Under the pieces are notes generated by a model. It did not search any database. It was not told the DNA's origin and worked only from the letters and a program-made list of their open reading frames with translations. 64,000 nucleotides of DNA from Mucilaginibacter robiniae. Lineage in GTDB: Bacteria; Bacteroidota; Bacteroidia; Sphingobacteriales; Sphingobacteriaceae. This document shows positions 46,132 through 55,174 of this stretch, in pieces. The stretch's first letter is position 1, and each line of letters starts with the position of its first letter. The stretch is taken from positions 2,852,001-2,916,000 of the forward strand of contig NZ_CP051682.1 of NCBI RefSeq assembly GCF_012849215.1, read 5' to 3'. The translations under genes and the position numbers were made by a program.

Positions 46132-47025
46132 TTACGAGAGTAGCTGGGATTTTTGTTTATAAACACTTTGCGGTGTTTTCATTATCAAAGATAAGTGTGG
46201 CCTTCGATTATTGTATAGATCAATGGCCTCTTCAGTCAATAATTTTGCATGTAGTTTTGATCTCATAACATTACCAAGGCCAAACTCTTCTTTCAAGGTC
46301 CTGTTCATTCGTTCCGCTAATGCATTTTCATAAGGGTCACCATTCTCTGTCATACTCATTTTTATTTCGTGCTGATCAGCTATACTTACATATTCTGCGC
46401 TGCAATATTGCAGGCCCCGGTCTGAATGATGAATCAACGGATATTGTTTATTTTGTCTGTTCTTAACAGCCATCTGAAAAGCCTGCTTCATTTGGGCTGC
46501 TTCCATATTGTCAGCTATAGCATAGCCCATTATCTTCCTGCTGTAGGCATCGGTAACCATATTCAGGTAACAGTTCCCCTCGTCAGTTTTAAGATAGGTG
46601 ATATCACTTACCCAAACTTCGTCAGGTCGTCCGGCAACAATGCCTTTGATCAGGTTAGGGTATTTTCTTAACCAATGCTTTGACATCGTTGTCTGTACAT
46701 ACCGACGCTTGGGCAGAATAAGCATACTGTGCTTTCGCAGCAATGCAAACAGTTTGTCCCGACCGAACTTGATCTGCTGTGCCTGTAGACTATCTCTGAT
46801 CTGGTGGTGAAGCTTTCTGCCGCCTAAGCGGGATAAGACCTTGCGCTCTTTGTCGACAAGTTGTTTTACCTGTAATTCATGCGCTGCTCTGTGTGCCTGC
46901 TCTTTACAGTGTTTATAGAAATACTGTCGGCTGTATCCTAAAACTTTAGCTACTGATCCAACGGTTCGCCGTTCTTGCTTTGAGCCTGTTCTGTAGCTTC
47001 TGACAACAGGCTCAAATACTTTTTT
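46132..47025 (-). CDS. IS3-family transposase OrfB (DDE integrase)
   Basis: Catalytic part of the transposase. In this frame an open region runs from the A6G slippery site (47019-47025) to the stop at 46132 without a normal ATG, as expected when OrfB is made only by -1 frameshifting from OrfA. An HTH-like start (VGSVAKVLGYSRQYFYK) precedes the DDE core: D in VSDITYLKTDEG, D in IHHSDRGLQY, E in NALAERMNRTLKEEF, ending in the PHLSLIMKTPQSVY motif. OrfB looks intact, but its OrfA partner is broken. Confidence 0.85.
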   Translation of the reverse strand, partial: KKVFEPVVRSYRTGSKQERRTVGSVAKVLGYSRQYFYKHCKEQAHRAAHELQVKQLVDKERKVLSRLGGRKLHHQIRDSLQAQQIKFGRDKLFALLRKHSMLILPKRRYVQTTMSKHWLRKYPNLIKGIVAGRPDEVWVSDITYLKTDEGNCYLNMVTDAYSRKIMGYAIADNMEAAQMKQAFQMAVKNRQNKQYPLIHHSDRGLQYCSAEYVSIADQHEIKMSMTENGDPYENALAERMNRTLKEEFGLGNVMRSKLHAKLLTEEAIDLYNNRRPHLSLIMKTPQSVYKQKSQLLS

Positions 47026-47355
47026 CTGATATCTGTATGCAACTGACTATCGGCTATATCGATCGCCCGGTTCAGTATTTCTTTCTCTTCCTCCAGGCGC
47101 TTTAGCTTCTTCTCCAGTTCCCTGATCTTTTTACTGGACGTATCTCTTTTCATGGTTTCCGATTCTTTCCAATCTAATCTACCATGTTTTCGCAACCAAA
47201 CCAAAACGGTACTTCTTCCTTATGCCATAACGCAGTTGGGCCTGTTTGTAAGTAAGCTCGCCTTTTTCTACCGCATCTACGATCTCCAGTTTAAAAGCTA
47301 AACTGTAATCTTTTTGAGTCTTCCTTTGATAACTCTTAACTTCTTGTTCTTGCAT
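46950..47355 (-). pseudogene. IS3-family OrfA, frameshifted
   Basis: From ATG 47355 the product reads MQEQEVKSYQRKTQKDYSLA and reaches YGI, then the family motif GRSTVLVWLRKHGRLDW continues in another frame: only one A (47220) lies between the ATA codon and GGAAGAAGT where a codon is expected, a 2-base loss. The downstream frame runs to TGA near 46950 with a leucine-zipper-like helix (ELEKKLKRLEEEKEILNRA). The element therefore probably cannot transpose on its own. Confidence 0.8.
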
Positions 47356-47406
47356 TTGTTAACACTTATTGTGTCAACTTATTTCAGAACCTTACATTAT
47401 AAGTAA

Positions 47407-47444
47407 AAAAAAGGCTAAAAGTACCTGTACTTTTAGCCTTTTTT
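47407..47444. terminator. Bidirectional terminator next to the IS
   Basis: A 17-bp perfect stem (47407-47423 with 47428-47444) with loop CCTG, core GGCTAAAAGTA and A/T ends. It ends the minus-strand 47496 gene. Before the IS inserted it would also have ended pafA transcription. Confidence 0.85.
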
Positions 47445-47495
47445 AGTTGTTTCAATAACGTATCCTCATCTGGTTTTAAACTATATCTTCAAACC

Positions 47496-48356
47496 TTACT
47501 TTACTAGTTTTTTAAACCAGTTTTTTAATTTCTTAAACACATCTTCTTTGCGGGGCTTCTCTGAGCCATCATGGGTAAGGTGGTTTTGATAATGGTTTTG
47601 CAGCTGCATGGCATAAGCCTGTTGCTCTTTATTGCCTTGTTGTAAAGCGGTAATGTAAGGCTGTACTGTTGAGCCTAGCATACTATTTACTGATACCGTA
47701 TGGTACTCGCTTGGTATAGCTTGGGGCTGATTGTTGTTGTTGGCTGACTGACCGTTCTCCGAAAAATAGTCGACATGATAAATGTCTGGGTTCAGTTTTT
47801 TAAGACGTTTGGTGCCTTTACGTTCGTTGCGCCAGGGGTGTTCGCCTTTGTGCAATTGTTGTATCAAAAACTCTTTCTCCCACAAAGTTACCTGGTGCGA
47901 CATCAGATAGCCTGATGTGGCATTATCCAGCTTGCTAATATTATAACCTTCAATATACTGCGGGGTAGCGTTGGTTTTATAAACATCAGCACTGGTTAAC
48001 TTTACCTGTTGCCAATGGTTTTGCAGGGTTAAGGCAAACAGTTGATTGAAAAAGCGACTGCTTACCGGTTTGTTCAGCCACATATCTTCCTGAAAGTACA
48101 ATACATATGGCTCCTGAATTTGATGTTGTAATAGATAGCGTAACCGGTCGGCCCACTCGCCTTTGCCAGATTTAATCGTAGTAAAATGTGGGATATCAAC
48201 GTCAGCTTCTTCCGTAGCGAAATAGTATTTGACTTGCGTATTGAAATCCCAGTACTGGTTAAAAAAGTAACTAAACCCAGGATATAGAAACTGGTAACGA
48301 TCGCAGGTGTGTACCAGCAGGGCTACAGAGGGCTGTTGAGTGTGCGGTATATTCAT
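47496..48356 (-). CDS. Glycosyltransferase-like hypothetical protein
   Basis: About 286 residues, cytosolic. It opens with a nucleotide-sugar-transferase-like strand (VALLVHTCDRYQFLYPGFSYFF) and has VLYFQEDMWL, where an acidic pair could serve as the metal-binding motif of a GT-A fold. The C-terminus is basic and helical (VFKKLKNWFKKLVK). A start at 48380 is possible; ATG 48356 is preferred because a divergent promoter for the next gene occupies 48336-48366. Function is not certain. Confidence 0.55.
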   Translation of the reverse strand: MNIPHTQQPSVALLVHTCDRYQFLYPGFSYFFNQYWDFNTQVKYYFATEEADVDIPHFTTIKSGKGEWADRLRYLLQHQIQEPYVLYFQEDMWLNKPVSSRFFNQLFALTLQNHWQQVKLTSADVYKTNATPQYIEGYNISKLDNATSGYLMSHQVTLWEKEFLIQQLHKGEHPWRNERKGTKRLKKLNPDIYHVDYFSENGQSANNNNQPQAIPSEYHTVSVNSMLGSTVQPYITALQQGNKEQQAYAMQLQNHYQNHLTHDGSEKPRKEDVFKKLKNWFKKLVK

Positions 48357-48366
48357 TGTACCTTTG
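48336..48366 (+). promoter_or_regulatory. Bacteroidota-type promoter for the TPK-like gene
   Basis: -33 TTG at 48336-48338, a 20-base spacer, and -7 TACCTTTG at 48359-48366: the best match in the window to the consensus TTTG/N19-21/TAnnTTTG. Transcription would start near 48372, 80 bases before the ATG. It overlaps the start of the opposing gene. Confidence 0.75.
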
Positions 48367-48452
48367 CGGTCAGCAGGCATTAAATCAGATAATCAGGCAC
48401 AAACATAGTGTTTGCCTGTTAAACGAATTGTAAAAAATATAAAGCGCTATTC

Positions 48453-49022
48453 ATGTCATCTCACCATATCATACGCGAAAAGCAGGAACCGGCATTACTT
48501 GTATTTAGCTTGGCTCATTTTAGTGATGAAGAATTAGGTCAATTATTAGAATGGAGCCCTACAATACTCACCACAGGCAGTACAGCCGAGCAATTAGCGG
48601 TATATGGCATTAAGGTAGATTATGTAATAGGTGATAATAGCCCGATGCTGGGGCAGGCACATGTGAAAGCTATTGCTTTAGCTGGCCAAAATGAATTAGA
48701 AGCCGCCTTAAACTTTTTAGTTGAGCAAGGCTACCCAGCGGTAAACATGCTAACAGATGAGTTAAATTGGTCTGTTTATGAAGCTTATGTGCCACGCATC
48801 AACCTGGTTGTATTTTATCAAGGCCAAAAGATATACGCTGTAAACTCTGGTTTTTGGAAGTGGAAACCGAAAGGTGAGAAAATTACATTACTTACACCTG
48901 TCACGAACTTACAAACTACTGGACTAACTTTGGTTGGTCCCCAGCAATACCAAACTTTACAGGACGGCTTTTTGAGTTTACAGTTTAATGAGCCGCAAGT
49001 TTTTATTGCCGAAGATTATTAA
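48453..49022 (+). CDS. Thiamine pyrophosphokinase-like protein
   Basis: A 189-residue protein resembling the thiamine diphosphokinase catalytic fold: an initial strand followed by VYGIKVDYVIGDNSPML, aligned with the family motif that ends GDxDS. Here it reads GDNSP, so the conserved Asp-Ser is altered, and the second substrate motif is not obvious. It could be a thiamine diphosphokinase variant or a relative with another substrate. It has its own strong promoter. Confidence 0.6.
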   Translation: MSSHHIIREKQEPALLVFSLAHFSDEELGQLLEWSPTILTTGSTAEQLAVYGIKVDYVIGDNSPMLGQAHVKAIALAGQNELEAALNFLVEQGYPAVNMLTDELNWSVYEAYVPRINLVVFYQGQKIYAVNSGFWKWKPKGEKITLLTPVTNLQTTGLTLVGPQQYQTLQDGFLSLQFNEPQVFIAEDY

Positions 49023-49051
49023 ATTGTATTATAGCCGGTGCTCAGCGGTTA

Positions 49052-49819
49052 TCAACTATTAGCAGTTTGCTTGGCTTTGCGCTTCGCTCGCATGCGTAAA
49101 TTGAAAACTTCAACCAGCATGGCAAAGGCCATAGAAAAGTAAATGTAGCCTTTCGGTATTTCCTGATCTAATGATTCAGCCACCAGTGAAACACCGATAA
49201 GCAATAAGAAAGATAAAGCCAGCATTTTTACTGTAGCATGTCGGTTTACAAAATTGGCAATAGGGGTAGAGGCCCACATCATAACACCAACTGCCAGCAC
49301 TACGGCTGCAATCATAACAGCCAGATGCTTGGCCATGCCAACAGCGGTGATTACTGAATCGAGTGAGAATACAATATCTAGGATCATAATCTGCACAATG
49401 GTACCCCAAAACGAACGTGCTTTGCCCGTATCTTCCGATTCTTCTTCATGATCTATCTTTTCATGAATTTCGGTACTGCTCTTGTAAATCAGGAATAAAC
49501 CACCTAATAACAAGATTAAATCACGACCTGATATAGCCAGCTTTTCTATCCAGCCTTCATTAGTGATGTGGAATATGTGGGCCAAATTGAATAAAGAAGT
49601 AGTAAGCTTCATCATCCATGTGAGTGATAGGAGTAGCAGTATCCGGGTAATCATCGCCATGGCCAAGCCTAACTTCCGACCTTTACTTTGTTCCTGAGCG
49701 GGTAACTTATCAGCCTGAATAGAAATAAAGATGATATTATCTATCCCCAATACAATTTCAAGTATAGTTAAAGTGGCTAATGATATCCATGCCTCGGCAT
49801 CGGTTAGTAATTCCTCCAT
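49052..49819 (-). CDS. TerC family integral membrane protein
   Basis: About 255 residues with seven or so membrane segments. The TerC signature EIVLGIDNIIFISI in segment 1 and DIVFSLDSVITAVGMA in segment 5 hold the acidic residues of the family. ATG 49819 (MEELLTDAEAWIS) is the better start; the frame continues to 49891 but the extra residues are not part of the fold. TerC proteins export metals such as manganese and appear in tellurite-resistance clusters; no tellurite gene is nearby. Confidence 0.88.
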   Translation of the reverse strand: MEELLTDAEAWISLATLTILEIVLGIDNIIFISIQADKLPAQEQSKGRKLGLAMAMITRILLLLSLTWMMKLTTSLFNLAHIFHITNEGWIEKLAISGRDLILLLGGLFLIYKSSTEIHEKIDHEEESEDTGKARSFWGTIVQIMILDIVFSLDSVITAVGMAKHLAVMIAAVVLAVGVMMWASTPIANFVNRHATVKMLALSFLLLIGVSLVAESLDQEIPKGYIYFSMAFAMLVEVFNLRMRAKRKAKQTANS

Positions 49820-49849
49820 ATTGCAAATATAGAATATATAAAAATAACA

Positions 49850-49875
49850 AAACCTCTGCTGTGTAGCAGAGGTTT
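49850..49875 (-). terminator. Terminator of the sigma/anti-sigma operon
   Basis: A perfect 11-bp stem AAACCTCTGCT/AGCAGAGGTTT (49850-49860 with 49865-49875) with loop GTGT, followed on the minus strand by a T-rich tail. It ends the 49901-52414 operon. Confidence 0.8.
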
Positions 49876-49900
49876 GCCAAGTGCTCGCCACCTGATGTGA

Positions 49901-51316
49901 TTAATTAAACTTAACGTTGGTGAATGAAGACTTAATGTTGATTACTTTGTTAATATTGCCCTTACCAATTTTGCCTTTGTAGGTTCTGGTACTTAACGAT
50001 CCCCGTTCATTACTGGTAGGCAATCCACTAGTCAGTTTAACATCGGTAGTATCATAGTTAAAATTGCCTAAGTGGGTGGTAATATCAAAATCTACATTAT
50101 CGCCGGGGGTAATAGCCAGCTTGGTAAAAGCTGCATTAACATTTAGATTCTTCAGGTTTTTATCCAGCTCATTCACTTTGAACCCCTCACCATAACGTAC
50201 GGCCACATCTCCCCACGATTTCAATTTATCAACATTCAAAGTCGAAAAGTTGGAGGTGGCTTTCAGTTTATCAGCCGTACCAACATTTACCCGGCTGTAA
50301 CTTACATTGAGTTTACCGCCGTTAACAGCAGCTATATTCCCATCACTAAAACTGATGTTGTATCGGTTCTCAGGATTCACTAAGGGTTGCGAAATTAAGC
50401 TACCATTACTCAATATGATGTTCACTTTGCCTAGTAATTCTGGTAATACAATGCTACCAAACGTATTGTTAATGTTCAGGTGGCTTTTGGCCGGCATATA
50501 AACGGTGTAATTGATAATCATTTTGCGGGTGTATCGTTTACCCGAGTTAAACCAGGTACCGAGTATGTTGCCGTTTTTATTTACTGATTTTGGAATATCA
50601 ATATCAGTTTTAAAAGCAACAACTGCATTTTTTTTGCTGTCGTTAATGATAATATTGTTCAATAAGTTTTGTGCGTCGGCTTCTTCATTGGCATAGGCTT
50701 TTATTTCTACCTCTACCTTCACCTCGCTTTTGTTCCAGGTATTAACGCTTACCTTACCGTACGAATTTTTAATTTGTATGGTATCATTATTACTTACCGG
50801 GTAGCTTTTGCTGTAAGTTTTAATTTTTTCTTTTACATCGCCACTTTGTACCTGCTTTCTTAACTCTGCCTCCGATTCGTTATGCCCCATGTTCATAGTG
50901 CCAGATAAGCGCGACATTGGGGCTATCCGTGCATATATACGGTTGTTGAGCGTGCTGGTTAAACTTTTAAGATTGAGCGAGCTATCGTTCAGTTTAAGAG
51001 TGTTAATTATGCTGTCAGTTAGCTTTTGGCTGTTTAGCTTTAAACTGTTCAGGGTGCCTAAATCAAACTGCTGGCCGGGCACTATATATAAGCTTTGGCT
51101 TTGTTTACGCAGCACTTGGGTCTGCTTGCGTAGTTCTTGCATTTGCAGCCGGCTCATTTGGTGTTGCAGGGTGCGCATCTGTTCGCGTAGCTGGTGCATT
51201 TGCTGACGGTAATCGGTAGTATCTTTAGCTGAATTGGTTTGGGCAAAACTTGGTAGCGATAGGAGCATAAAGGCGCACATCATGTACAAAGTCAGGTTAA
51301 ATATTTTTAGTTTCAT
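49901..51316 (-). CDS. Exported protein of the DUF4097/adhesin type
   Basis: About 471 residues with a signal peptide (MKLKIFNLTLYMMCAFMLLS ... SFAQ), a Gln/Leu/Arg-rich coiled coil (about 35-80) and a beta-helix-like domain of strands rich in Asn, Ser and Lys (about 150-470), resembling the GIN/DUF4097 repeats of surface adhesins. ATG 51316 gives a clean signal peptide; the frame is open to 51349. It overlaps the end of the anti-sigma gene by 20 bases and is co-regulated with the sigma factor. Confidence 0.75.
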   Translation of the reverse strand: MKLKIFNLTLYMMCAFMLLSLPSFAQTNSAKDTTDYRQQMHQLREQMRTLQHQMSRLQMQELRKQTQVLRKQSQSLYIVPGQQFDLGTLNSLKLNSQKLTDSIINTLKLNDSSLNLKSLTSTLNNRIYARIAPMSRLSGTMNMGHNESEAELRKQVQSGDVKEKIKTYSKSYPVSNNDTIQIKNSYGKVSVNTWNKSEVKVEVEIKAYANEEADAQNLLNNIIINDSKKNAVVAFKTDIDIPKSVNKNGNILGTWFNSGKRYTRKMIINYTVYMPAKSHLNINNTFGSIVLPELLGKVNIILSNGSLISQPLVNPENRYNISFSDGNIAAVNGGKLNVSYSRVNVGTADKLKATSNFSTLNVDKLKSWGDVAVRYGEGFKVNELDKNLKNLNVNAAFTKLAITPGDNVDFDITTHLGNFNYDTTDVKLTSGLPTSNERGSLSTRTYKGKIGKGNINKVINIKSSFTNVKFN

Positions 51317-51857
51317 TTTGCTGATTTTTAAACTGGTTAAACTGTTCAATAGCTTGTAGTTGTTGATTGAGTACCTCGGTTTGTATTTGCAAGTTCCGGA
51401 TCATTGCACGTAAAACACGTTCCTGGTTAGGACTGGTAGCTAAATCATGGTTTAGTTTTCTATAAGCAGAATCCATTTTGGCTATATCGTGGCTGAACTC
51501 CTGATATAACTGCGGATCATTTTGTGCTAATACGCGCAGCTCGGTACGCTTGGCCTGTACCAGCGAGGCATATTGTACCTGCTGTTTGGCATATTCTGGA
51601 TTGATCGCTGCCAAATCAACGCCTTTTGTAGTTTGGGTACGCAAATAAATAGTGAAACCTATACCCATCACGATAATTATAATGGCTGCTACCCGTAGCA
51701 CAAAGCCTAAAGTGAATGTTTTAGCTTCTCGCTTTGGCATTGGCTCTGGTTCGGCAGGTAGTTGTTGCTCTATGCGGCTCCACAAGTCGGGCCGGGGTTC
51801 TAAATCATCAAACGCTTCACGATTTGCTTGAATAAAATCTTCCAATCGCTTACTCAT
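51297..51857 (-). CDS. Anti-sigma-factor-like membrane protein
   Basis: 186 residues. A cytosolic N-terminal segment (MSKRLEDFIQANREAFDDLEPRPDLWSRIEQQL) is followed by one membrane helix (about 50-70, FVLRVAAIIIIVMGIGFTIYL) and a periplasmic helical part with an Asn/Gln-rich end. This is the layout of an anti-sigma factor, and it starts at the last base of the ECF sigma gene. No zinc-binding HxxxCxxC motif was seen, so it belongs to the non-zinc type. Confidence 0.8.
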   Translation of the reverse strand: MSKRLEDFIQANREAFDDLEPRPDLWSRIEQQLPAEPEPMPKREAKTFTLGFVLRVAAIIIIVMGIGFTIYLRTQTTKGVDLAAINPEYAKQQVQYASLVQAKRTELRVLAQNDPQLYQEFSHDIAKMDSAYRKLNHDLATSPNQERVLRAMIRNLQIQTEVLNQQLQAIEQFNQFKNQQNETKNI

Positions 51858-52414
51858 CAGGCTACTCCTTTTATTTTTAACACTTCGTTTAATTTTCTTT
51901 TAGCTCTCAAAAACTGGGTTCTTGAGGTATTTTCACTAATGCTTAATATTTGGGCTATTTCTTCATGATCATAACCCTCCAGCAAATAAAGGGATAATAC
52001 CACCCGGTAACCTTCAGGCAATTGTTGCATAGCTTCTTTTACCTGAACCACACGATATTGTATATCCTCGTCATCATTCTCTTCAGCTTCTGCGATATTT
52101 TCCAGTTGATCGTTTTCCAGCTCTACCCATTCCAGCCGGCGTTTGCGCAACAGGTTAATAGATTTGTTGATCACAATTTGTTTCAGCCAAAGCCCAAAGG
52201 TGGTTTCCTGCCGAAAATCTTTCAGTTTATTGAAAGCATCTACAAATGCCTCCTGCAAAACATCTTCGGCTTCATTCATATCATTCAATATCCGAAAGGC
52301 TACGTTCAGCATAGCTTTCGCATACAACCGGTAAAGTTCAAAGCAGGCTTTTTTACTGCCTTGTTTGCACTCGGTAACCAGCTTGTAATGTTTATCGATG
52401 AATGGGGTTTCCAA
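51857..52414 (-). CDS. ECF sigma factor (sigma-70 family)
   Basis: A 185-residue extracytoplasmic-function sigma factor. Region 2 reads AMLNVAFRILNDMNEAEDVLQEAFVDAFNKLKDF, region 4 reads YRVVLSLYLLEGYDHEEIAQILSISENTSRTQFLRAKRKLN. It heads the operon with the anti-sigma (one-base overlap) and the adhesin-type protein. It probably responds to an envelope signal and transcribes the surface protein and itself. Confidence 0.93.
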   Translation of the reverse strand: METPFIDKHYKLVTECKQGSKKACFELYRLYAKAMLNVAFRILNDMNEAEDVLQEAFVDAFNKLKDFRQETTFGLWLKQIVINKSINLLRKRRLEWVELENDQLENIAEAEENDDEDIQYRVVQVKEAMQQLPEGYRVVLSLYLLEGYDHEEIAQILSISENTSRTQFLRAKRKLNEVLKIKGVA

Positions 52415-52484
52415 GATTGTGATTAGCTTTCAAGAGTAACAGACGCCGTAGTTTTTAAGGCGTTGCATCTAATCACAAAAAATA

Positions 52485-53018
52485 TTAAATATTTTTCAAA
52501 AAGGTGTCAACGGCAGCCACAGCTGCATCATAGCGCTGCTGCCCGGCACCCGATACAACGGTATACTGGGCATTCAGTGCTTGCAGTTCGCGGTGCCATA
52601 CGTCCATAAAGTGTTCGCGAAGGTTGGGGAAATCGCGCAGTGGATCGTCTTGCCAGGGCAGGTCAATGTTCAATAACAAGTAAAAATCGTACTGATGATG
52701 GGAAAGCTCATCCAATACTTCTTGCGGCGACCGGCCAAATAACTGGTCGCTCCATATTTTAACGGTGATAAAAGTAGTGTCGCAGATGATTAGGCGGTTA
52801 GCCTGGGGCAGCAGTTCATTTTCCAACGCCAGTTGCCCATGAAACATATTGATCTCATCTTGCCAGGTATAATCGCCTTGCAGTCCTTCGCAGTAGCCAC
52901 GGGCATACTCAGGTACCCAGATAGTTTGATAATGTTGCGCCAGATAGGCCGACATGGTTGATTTACCGGTAGATTCAGGACCTACAACGGCTATTTTAAG
53001 TACAGGCTGCGTATTCAT
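52485..53018 (-). CDS. NadR-type nicotinamide riboside kinase (P-loop)
   Basis: A 177-residue P-loop kinase resembling the C-terminal half of NadR. Walker A is GPESTGKS (13-20); the sequence continues with EYARGYCEGL and IICDTTFITVKIWSDQLFG, typical of nicotinamide riboside kinases that make NMN for NAD salvage. The nucleotidyltransferase half of NadR is absent. It is 18 bases from the TlpA-type gene. Confidence 0.8.
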   Translation of the reverse strand: MNTQPVLKIAVVGPESTGKSTMSAYLAQHYQTIWVPEYARGYCEGLQGDYTWQDEINMFHGQLALENELLPQANRLIICDTTFITVKIWSDQLFGRSPQEVLDELSHHQYDFYLLLNIDLPWQDDPLRDFPNLREHFMDVWHRELQALNAQYTVVSGAGQQRYDAAVAAVDTFLKNI

Positions 53019-53036
53019 GACGATGATATAAAAAGG

Positions 53037-54272
53037 TTACTTCTCAGCCAATAAATCTTCAGTCAGCTTTTCAAACTCATTCACGAATTCCAGATAGTAA
53101 TTGCCGGTACCCGGGCCACTGTAGCCGGTATATATTTTACGTACATCTCCTTTTTTATCAATAATTACCGTAGTTGGGAATGCCACAAAATTAGCCAGCA
53201 TAGGTATGCTTTTGGCGGTTTCCTGCTTGTTCAACGTAGCGCCGGTAATCAGCAACGGGTAGGGGATGTTAAAGTGGCTTTTTTCCTGCAGTACCGCTTT
53301 TTGGGATTTGGCAAAATCATTAGTGCGTTCGTAAGCTAAGCCTACAATTTCAACACCACGTGGGTGGTATTTTTTATAATAGTTTACTAGGAAAGCAGTT
53401 TCGTCCATACAATTAGGGCACCAGGAACCCATAAATTGCATAATGACTACTTTGTTTTTAAATCGGCTATCAGATAAAGATACCGGCTTGCGGGTAACTG
53501 CATCCGGAAAAGAAAATTCAATTTTTTTATAACCCGGTTTTAACGCAGTTAAGGAATAAGGATCGGGCAGTTTAGCATTCGGGTTTTTTATAGCCGACCA
53601 TGGAGTTTTACCCGAGTAACCGGAGTAAAATACACCATCAGTTAAGGTTTGGGCATCTTTCAGGTTAGCGGTAAATAAAAAGGCATGCCCCCCATCAAAG
53701 CATGAGAGGTAAAGCTGGTTGCCATTTATTGTGCCTTCCAGATACCGATAATCTCCGGTGGTGGTTAAAAATGTGCCGGTTACCTTATTGCCATTTTGCT
53801 GAAATTCGCCAATGGTAGTATCTCGATCGGCGGCATTTTCACCAAATATGGACGACCAGCGCCCGGCTACCGGATAAGTTGCTTTTTCGGGTGTTTTGAA
53901 AAAGCGCCAGTTTACGCCTTGTTGAGCTGAAAAAGGAGTGCTGGCATCACGCTCGCCCAAATGTTTAATCCAGTTACCGCTTAATGCACTGCCTTGCAGC
54001 TTCAGCCTGAATTCAGAATCAAACAAAGGCATATGGATGAATACCGAATCACCTTTGGTTTTTATATCTGTTACTTTAAAACGTTCCTTACCATTTATAA
54101 TAGCCATTTGCTGGCGACCGGCTGTGTCTTTTACTTCAAAGTTAAAAGGTAATTCATTGCCGGATGCCAGCTTAAGTGCTCCGCGCCAAATGCCTGTAGG
54201 CAACTTGCTTTGTGCAAAAGTGCTATATAGGCTTAACAGAAATATACTGGTAATTAAAGTAAATCTTTTCAT
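53037..54272 (-). CDS. TlpA-family thioredoxin-like protein
   Basis: A 411-residue exported protein with a signal peptide (1-20, TFAQ). Residues 25-240 form a lipocalin-like beta domain; the C-terminal 160 residues are a TlpA/ResA thioredoxin domain with C-P-N-C in QFMGSWCPNCMDE and the cis-Pro region FVAFPTTVIIDK. It is a periplasmic thiol oxidoreductase that probably keeps proteins reduced. The NadR-type kinase gene follows downstream. Confidence 0.88.
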   Translation of the reverse strand: MKRFTLITSIFLLSLYSTFAQSKLPTGIWRGALKLASGNELPFNFEVKDTAGRQQMAIINGKERFKVTDIKTKGDSVFIHMPLFDSEFRLKLQGSALSGNWIKHLGERDASTPFSAQQGVNWRFFKTPEKATYPVAGRWSSIFGENAADRDTTIGEFQQNGNKVTGTFLTTTGDYRYLEGTINGNQLYLSCFDGGHAFLFTANLKDAQTLTDGVFYSGYSGKTPWSAIKNPNAKLPDPYSLTALKPGYKKIEFSFPDAVTRKPVSLSDSRFKNKVVIMQFMGSWCPNCMDETAFLVNYYKKYHPRGVEIVGLAYERTNDFAKSQKAVLQEKSHFNIPYPLLITGATLNKQETAKSIPMLANFVAFPTTVIIDKKGDVRKIYTGYSGPGTGNYYLEFVNEFEKLTEDLLAEK

Positions 54273-54437
54273 GGTTTATGTATAACGCGTAAACGATACC
54301 TAACAAATTAAGTTAAAAATAGCCGTAAAGTTTATTTGTAAAACAGATTTGACAATGGATTGAATTAAGCTAAACTTCAGCTTAACTATCAAATAATTAG
54401 TAATGAGTAGTACTATTGAAAGCGAAAATTCAGGCAT

Positions 54438-54465
54438 AAAAAAAGAGAGCTCTTTTGAAGCTCCC
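54438..54465 (-). terminator. Minus-strand terminator in the 54-kb gap
   Basis: Stem GAGAGCT/AGCTCCC (54445-54451 with 54459-54465, one G-U), loop of 7, and a 7-base A-run at 54438-54444 that gives a T-run on the minus strand. No gene of normal size lies directly upstream on that strand, so it may end a small RNA. Confidence 0.5.
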
Positions 54466-55141
54466 TTTCCCCTAATTAATTTAAACTATTGATTAAACCC
54501 AAAACAAAGAACAAAATCATCTCAGCTTGGGTGCCTGAGAATTCTCTTTTTTAACTTTTAACGTTTTAGCATAGGTAGATGTAAACGTTTTTATTTCTTT
54601 TAGTTAGATGCAGAGTCGTAAGGGTATATACAAAAGTAAAGCCATAATTGCTTTATTGTTGGTTTGCTCCTGACTAAGCAGTGGCTTTTAGCCAAATTAA
54701 TCATGTACTGGTATCAAATGAGCCTTACAGGAACTATGATGGTCTATTGTCTTTTAATAATAGAGATAGGATGCTTTTTTTATATATAAATTATTGATAA
54801 TAAGTGCTTTAATATTTATCGTTTTGTATTAATAATAGCTTATTAACTTACTATGCTTTACTTTAAAGAAGTTTGATTTTTCTTGTGTCGTATAATTTTT
54901 TAACTAAAAGAATGTGTTTAATACGGCTTGAATTTTTTTAATTAAGGCAGTGAAATTTTCAAAAAAGCTAATAAATATAATTGTAATATAGAATAAGGGT
55001 TGTAGTGTATTGAGTACAATTCTATTTAAAAATACATACACTCTAAATTATTGTATATTAAATTGCACAAAAAGGTGTAAAAGTGGCTGGTATATATAGA
55101 ACAGTGTGCTAAAACTATTTATGCAAGTAAGATTAAAAAAG

Positions 55142-55174
55142 AAGAAGCTATGCTGTATAGGAGCATAGCTTCTT
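55142..55174. terminator. Terminator downstream of the stress SDR gene
   Basis: A perfect 13-bp stem (55142-55154 with 55162-55174) with loop GTATAGG; A/T-rich arms give a moderate T-run on the minus strand. It ends the SDR transcript. Confidence 0.65.

Larger units (their letters stand above)
46097..47387 (-). mobile_element. IS3-family insertion sequence, damaged
   Basis: An element of about 1.29 kb bounded by inverted ends, CTGAAATAGGTTGACA at 46097-46112 and its near-complement at 47372-47387. It holds overlapping orfA and orfB with a slippery A6G heptamer at 47019-47025, as in IS150-like members. orfA carries a frame error near 47220. No matching 3- or 4-bp target duplication is seen at the ends, consistent with an old or rearranged copy. 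It sits between pafA and a bidirectional terminator. Confidence 0.85.
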
